Shown here in pieces: positions 6,512 through 9,516 of a stretch of DNA of 9,516 bases (positions are counted from its first letter, which is position 1; the number at the start of each line of letters is the position of its first letter). The stretch comes from Deltaproteobacteria bacterium. Its GTDB lineage: Bacteria > Desulfobacterota > Desulfuromonadia > Geobacterales > DSM-12255. Made by a program: the position numbers and the translations under genes. Below the pieces are notes generated by a model. The model saw nothing but the letters and a program-made list of their open reading frames with translations. It did no database searches and was not told where the DNA came from. The DNA is taken from the NCBI GenBank assembly GCA_017861215.1, contig JAGFXN010000035.1:1-9516 (forward strand), written 5' to 3'.

Positions 6512-7582
6512 TCAGTTCGGCTCGGACAGCGCCTCTATCCGGCGCGAATTCCAGTCGAGCACCGCAGTATGGCGAATCATCTTTTCGGCCAGATCAGGGA
6601 ACTCCCTTTCGATCTCTTTGGCGGCAAACATGGAAAGGAAATGAGACTTCATGACTGCCCGGGCCCGATCAACCCCTATTTCATCAAACGGTACCGAAGC
6701 CAGCAACAGGAACCCGTCGTCGGGAATTCTCCTGGCGGCCATATTGCTTTCGATGATTGCCGCCGCCTTGTGGATAGGGTCGGCCAGGTTGGGACTGTAC
6801 GGCCCGATAATCAGGGCGAGATTGGGGGTATGAAGAAAGTCGAATCCCTGCCCCAGGCAGATCATCCATTCACGATGTTCTACGGTAAGCGCACGCCGCT
6901 CCTGGCGCAATCCCTTGATATGGGAAAAGTTGCCGACCAGCAGCGGCAGAAGATCGCTCCTCATCTCAAAGGGCATGTCATGGAAGCGCTGCGCCAGTTC
7001 TGCTGCCAGCTCATCAACTGTCATGTCATTGGACAGATCCAGGATGCGTCCGTCGGAGCTGTGCAGCAGCAGGGCATCCTCATCGGTTTCGAAACCGCAG
7101 ATAAGAGGATAGACCGTGTCATGGGCGGCACCGAAGATAGCTTCCATCTGCCTCTGAAGCTGGCGTGTGTGGGCAATTGCCGCTTCAGTGTCGCAGCCGA
7201 AACCGGAACAGCCCCGGCGAGCATCACCGCGGGAAAAGTGGTAGGTGATCAGGATCAGGACCCGTCGGCCACTTCTCACCATCCGCTGCACATACTGAGC
7301 CAGCACCTCGCCAAGATGGGGCCAGCCCATATCAAACATCCCTCCCAGATTACGAAATGGCTGAATAATGCCGGGGGGTGTTTTGGTGGCTACCGGGATA
7401 TTGATCCGGCCGTCCATGCATTTCATGACGGCAATGGCGGTCGGATGCTGTGCAAGATACCGCTCTCTGGCAAGAAAAGACTCCGGAGAACAGAAGTCGG
7501 CCGAGTATCTCTGCGCCAGCTCAAAAACCCAGTTGATGCGGTTTGCTATTGGTTGCTGGTGAATTGTGCTGATAGGAGTCAT
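6512..7582 (-). CDS. Beta-carbonic-anhydrase-like protein (CsoSCA-like spacing) between two hyfB copies
   Basis: This 356-aa soluble protein has no signal peptide or membrane helix, so it is probably cytoplasmic. The N-terminal half carries a beta-CA signature. CMDGR gives Cys55 (zinc), Asp57 and Arg59 (catalytic dyad); PFRNLGG is at 75-81 (beta-CAs have RNxGN here); and VLILITYH ends in His115, where beta-CAs have the zinc His. The third ligand would be Cys125 or Cys130, so His-x9-Cys or His-x14-Cys replaces the usual His-x2-Cys. Widened spacing is known in carboxysomal CsoSCA (11 residues between His and Cys) and in DabA (15). At 356 aa it is shorter than both. Residues 150-356 match no domain I can name. 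ATG at 7582 has AGGGGG 7 nt upstream. No carboxysome gene is in view. The expected role is CO2/bicarbonate interconversion tied to the neighbouring membrane complex. The superfamily call is fairly sure; activity and partner are inferred. Confidence 0.8.
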   Translation of the reverse strand: MTPISTIHQQPIANRINWVFELAQRYSADFCSPESFLARERYLAQHPTAIAVMKCMDGRINIPVATKTPPGIIQPFRNLGGMFDMGWPHLGEVLAQYVQRMVRSGRRVLILITYHFSRGDARRGCSGFGCDTEAAIAHTRQLQRQMEAIFGAAHDTVYPLICGFETDEDALLLHSSDGRILDLSNDMTVDELAAELAQRFHDMPFEMRSDLLPLLVGNFSHIKGLRQERRALTVEHREWMICLGQGFDFLHTPNLALIIGPYSPNLADPIHKAAAIIESNMAARRIPDDGFLLLASVPFDEIGVDRARAVMKSHFLSMFAAKEIEREFPDLAEKMIRHTAVLDWNSRRIEALSEPN

Positions 7583-7663
7583 GGCGCTGCCCCCTGAAAG
7601 ATTGTTACTTGTGCCTGCCTGATTGTATGTGCCCTGGCATAAATAAATAACAATATTAATGGT
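7583..7663 (-). promoter_or_regulatory. AT-rich spacer before the carbonic-anhydrase-like gene, weak promoter candidate
   Basis: The 81-nt gap follows the hyfB copy 1 stop. On the minus strand it holds an AT-rich stretch, then TACAAT (7627-7622, 5 of 6 to a -10 box) about 40 nt before the ATG. It ends with the AGGGGG ribosome-binding site (7590-7595). No good -35 hexamer stands at 16-18 nt. No T-tract terminator is visible, so read-through from hyfB copy 1 is also likely. Confidence 0.2.
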
Positions 7664-9516
7664 TTAAAGGTAGTCGCTCAAAAACAGGACAATCAAGGTA
7701 ATGAGATAGTAGAGGACATACTGCTGCAGGATGCCGCTCTGCAATTTTCGTAGCGGAACAAATCGTTCATAAAGCCGGTTAAGTGCCGGAATATAGACAA
7801 GTTCCAGCACGCTCTCCGGAACATGGCTGTGAAAACCGGCGCGCCGCGGGAATATGCCGACGATGTCCGGTTTATGAACCTGCGGCTTGAGAACAAATGA
7901 GAAAAGACCGGTCAGCATCTGGGCGAACGATGAGGCGCTGTACTGCATCCGCGGCAGCGGGCGCTGATACCCGCACCCCCAGGTGACCGTTTCTCCGACC
8001 GGCGCTGCAGCCAGCCTGTGGCGGTACCAGAGAAAGAGCAGCGCCAGCAGCGCCAGCAGGGTGACCCCCATGATCGTCAGCAGCGGCAGGGGGACCAGTT
8101 CCGCCAGGGGTTGCCCTCCGGCTGACAGTATTGTCGGCAAGGCCGTCAGGCTCGCCCGCTGCAACAGACCTTCGAAAAGACCGGGCGCCAGGCCGATGAC
8201 CGCACAGAGCAGTGCCAGCAGCGTCATGGGCAGCAGCATCTGCCAACCGGCTTCATGGCCGCCGGCATGAGCGTCGGAACGCGGCACACCCAGAAAGACG
8301 ATCCCGTAGACCTTGACAAAGCAGGCCACGGCCAGTCCGCCGACCATGGCAAGGGCAGGAGCAGCCAGGGCGGTCACGGCGGCGGCAATGCCCGTCCCTT
8401 GAATCCCCCGAAAGAAGCCGAGATACACAAGGAGTTCACTGACAAAACCGTTCAAGGGCGGCAACCCGCAGATGGCTACTGCGCCGACTCCGAACAGGAG
8501 CGCCGTATAGGGCAGGCGGCGGGCAACTCCCCCGAGCAGGTCGATTTCGCGGGTGCCGCTGGCATGGATGACCGATCCGGCGCCGAGAAACAGCAGCGCT
8601 TTGAAGGTAGCATGATTGAGAACATGCAGCAGCGCCCCGGCCATACCGAGCAACATCATGGCGGTCGAGCCGATAGTCTGACCGATGAGCGCCACTCCTA
8701 TGCCCATGAAGATGATGCCGATATTTTCGATGCTGTGATAGGCCAGAAGGCGCTTCAGGTCATGCTGGCCGATGGCAAATGCTACCCCGACAACACCGGA
8801 GACAACCCCCAGCAGGAGCACGCAGCACCCCCACCAGAGCGGCACGCCGTGGAAGAACGAGAGCGTCCGGACCAGACCGTAAATGCCGACTTTGAGAATG
8901 ACTCCCGACATGGCGGCCGAGACGTGACTGGGAGCATTGGCGTGGGCCGAAGGGAGCCAGATGTGGAACGGCATGATCCCGGCCTTCATGCCGAAGCCGA
9001 AAAGGGCGGTCAGAAATATTGCCGTTGCCAGGGGTGACGATGCCTCCAGCGAACCTGCGGCAGGGAAAACCCAGGAGCCGGCATACAGGTTCAGGAGCGG
9101 GAAGAGCGCGAACAGACCCAGCGTACCGAGATGGGTGGTGATCATGTAGAGCGTGCCGGCTTCGTTGACCTCACGCTTTTCATCCTCGGTTGACACGAGG
9201 AAATAGGCCGCCAGGGCCATGACCTCCCAGGCGAACAGGAAGGAGATGCTGTCGCGGGCAAGCACTACGCCGCTCATGGTAGCGGTCATCAGCCCGAAAA
9301 AGAAGGTCATCTTGCGGACATTGTGTGGGTAGTGATCGGCATGCCAGTACGTGCGGGCATAAAGGGCGGCGCAGCCGGGAATCAGAAAAATCGGCAGCAG
9401 GAACCATGCCGAGAGTGGATCAACGCCAAATTCACAGTTGTCGAAAGGAAGAGTCCAGGGGAGAACAAACAGCTCGGTCTGACCGGTAACGAGAACGGTG
9501 ACCGTAGCGCTGACTC
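7664..9516 (-). CDS. hyfB: HyfB-like proton-translocating membrane subunit, copy 1, 5' end outside window
   Basis: The frame is open from the window edge (first full codon at 9514) to TAA at 7664, giving 616 residues. An internal Met at 9310 is not the start, because the frame upstream reads on as the conserved VDPLSAWFLLPIFLIPG. By collinearity with copy 2 about 52 N-terminal residues are missing. Ion-path residues, numbered from codon 9514, are Glu97 in AWEVMALAAYFLV and Lys177 in GFGMKAGIMPFHIWLP. Also present are SGVILKVGIYG, NHATFKALLFLGAG, and a TM12-type Lys in VACFVKVYGIVFLG. The C-terminal HyfB/HycC signature WGCGYQRPLPRMQYSASSF is present. The Glu-Lys spacing of 80 residues equals that in copy 2. 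It is the most upstream gene seen and probably shares a transcript with the carbonic-anhydrase-like gene after it. It is a likely proton channel subunit of the same complex, or of an alternative form of it. Confidence 0.95.
   Translation of the reverse strand, partial: VSATVTVLVTGQTELFVLPWTLPFDNCEFGVDPLSAWFLLPIFLIPGCAALYARTYWHADHYPHNVRKMTFFFGLMTATMSGVVLARDSISFLFAWEVMALAAYFLVSTEDEKREVNEAGTLYMITTHLGTLGLFALFPLLNLYAGSWVFPAAGSLEASSPLATAIFLTALFGFGMKAGIMPFHIWLPSAHANAPSHVSAAMSGVILKVGIYGLVRTLSFFHGVPLWWGCCVLLLGVVSGVVGVAFAIGQHDLKRLLAYHSIENIGIIFMGIGVALIGQTIGSTAMMLLGMAGALLHVLNHATFKALLFLGAGSVIHASGTREIDLLGGVARRLPYTALLFGVGAVAICGLPPLNGFVSELLVYLGFFRGIQGTGIAAAVTALAAPALAMVGGLAVACFVKVYGIVFLGVPRSDAHAGGHEAGWQMLLPMTLLALLCAVIGLAPGLFEGLLQRASLTALPTILSAGGQPLAELVPLPLLTIMGVTLLALLALLFLWYRHRLAAAPVGETVTWGCGYQRPLPRMQYSASSFAQMLTGLFSFVLKPQVHKPDIVGIFPRRAGFHSHVPESVLELVYIPALNRLYERFVPLRKLQSGILQQYVLYYLITLIVLFLSDYL

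Noticed and set aside
6512..7582. DabA (UPF0753) as identity of the CA-like protein
   Set aside because: DabA is about 800-1000 aa. This protein is 356 aa and shows only the shared beta-CA-type motifs, so the link to DAB systems is by analogy.
6482..7597. Plus-strand 371-codon ORF opposite the carbonic-anhydrase-like gene
   Set aside because: It is antisense over its whole length to a gene with a clear CxDxR/RNxGG signature and a strong ribosome-binding site. Its own translation shows no recognisable domain, and no good ribosome-binding site precedes it. It is a codon-bias shadow.
8255..9037. Plus-strand 260-codon ORF over hyfB copy 1
   Set aside because: It lies opposite the most conserved part of HyfB. 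Its composition (Gly/Asp/Gln/His-rich) is typical of the antisense of membrane-protein codons.

Overview
This window carries most of one gene cluster, all on the minus strand, for a membrane-bound complex of the hydrogenase-4 / formate hydrogenlyase / complex I superfamily. Read 5'->3' on the minus strand the order is: HyfB-like subunit (copy 1, 5' end outside the window), a soluble beta-carbonic-anhydrase-like protein, a second HyfB-like subunit, HyfC, HyfE, HyfF and HyfG (3' end outside the window). The gene order, GC-rich coding DNA and a HyfG lacking the N-terminal [NiFe] cysteines recall the Ehr (energy-converting hydrogenase-related) clusters known from Geobacter and relatives. A Desulfuromonadales-type anaerobe is therefore my best guess, but it is an inference.

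Layout. 1-4086 is a tightly packed hyfG-hyfF-hyfE-hyfC block: two 4-nt gaps, one 4-nt ATGA overlap, and ribosome-binding sites lying in the end of the preceding gene. 4087-4199 is a short AT-rich spacer bounded by inverted repeats. 4200-6194 is hyfB copy 2. 6195-6511 is a 317-nt non-coding region with a candidate promoter/operator. 6512-7582 is the carbonic-anhydrase-like gene. 7583-7663 is an AT-rich spacer, and 7664-9516 is hyfB copy 1. The plus strand shows no convincing gene.

How the parts could work together. HyfB (x2) and HyfF are Mrp/NuoL-type ion-translocating subunits with their key Glu and Lys residues. HyfC is the NuoH-like anchor, HyfE is a NuoK-like subunit, and HyfG is a NuoC-NuoD-type fusion. 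In HyfG the two N-terminal Cys that would bind Ni-Fe are Ala and Thr, so the complex probably does not make or oxidise H2 at that site. The most striking point is the protein between the two HyfB copies. It has a beta-CA catalytic signature (CxDxR, RNxGG, then a His and Cys) with widened His-Cys spacing, as in carboxysomal CsoSCA or DabA. A carbonic-anhydrase-like protein beside NuoL-type pumps parallels DAB inorganic-carbon pumps by analogy, but it is not DabA. It may link CO2/bicarbonate chemistry to an ion-pumping Ehr-like complex.
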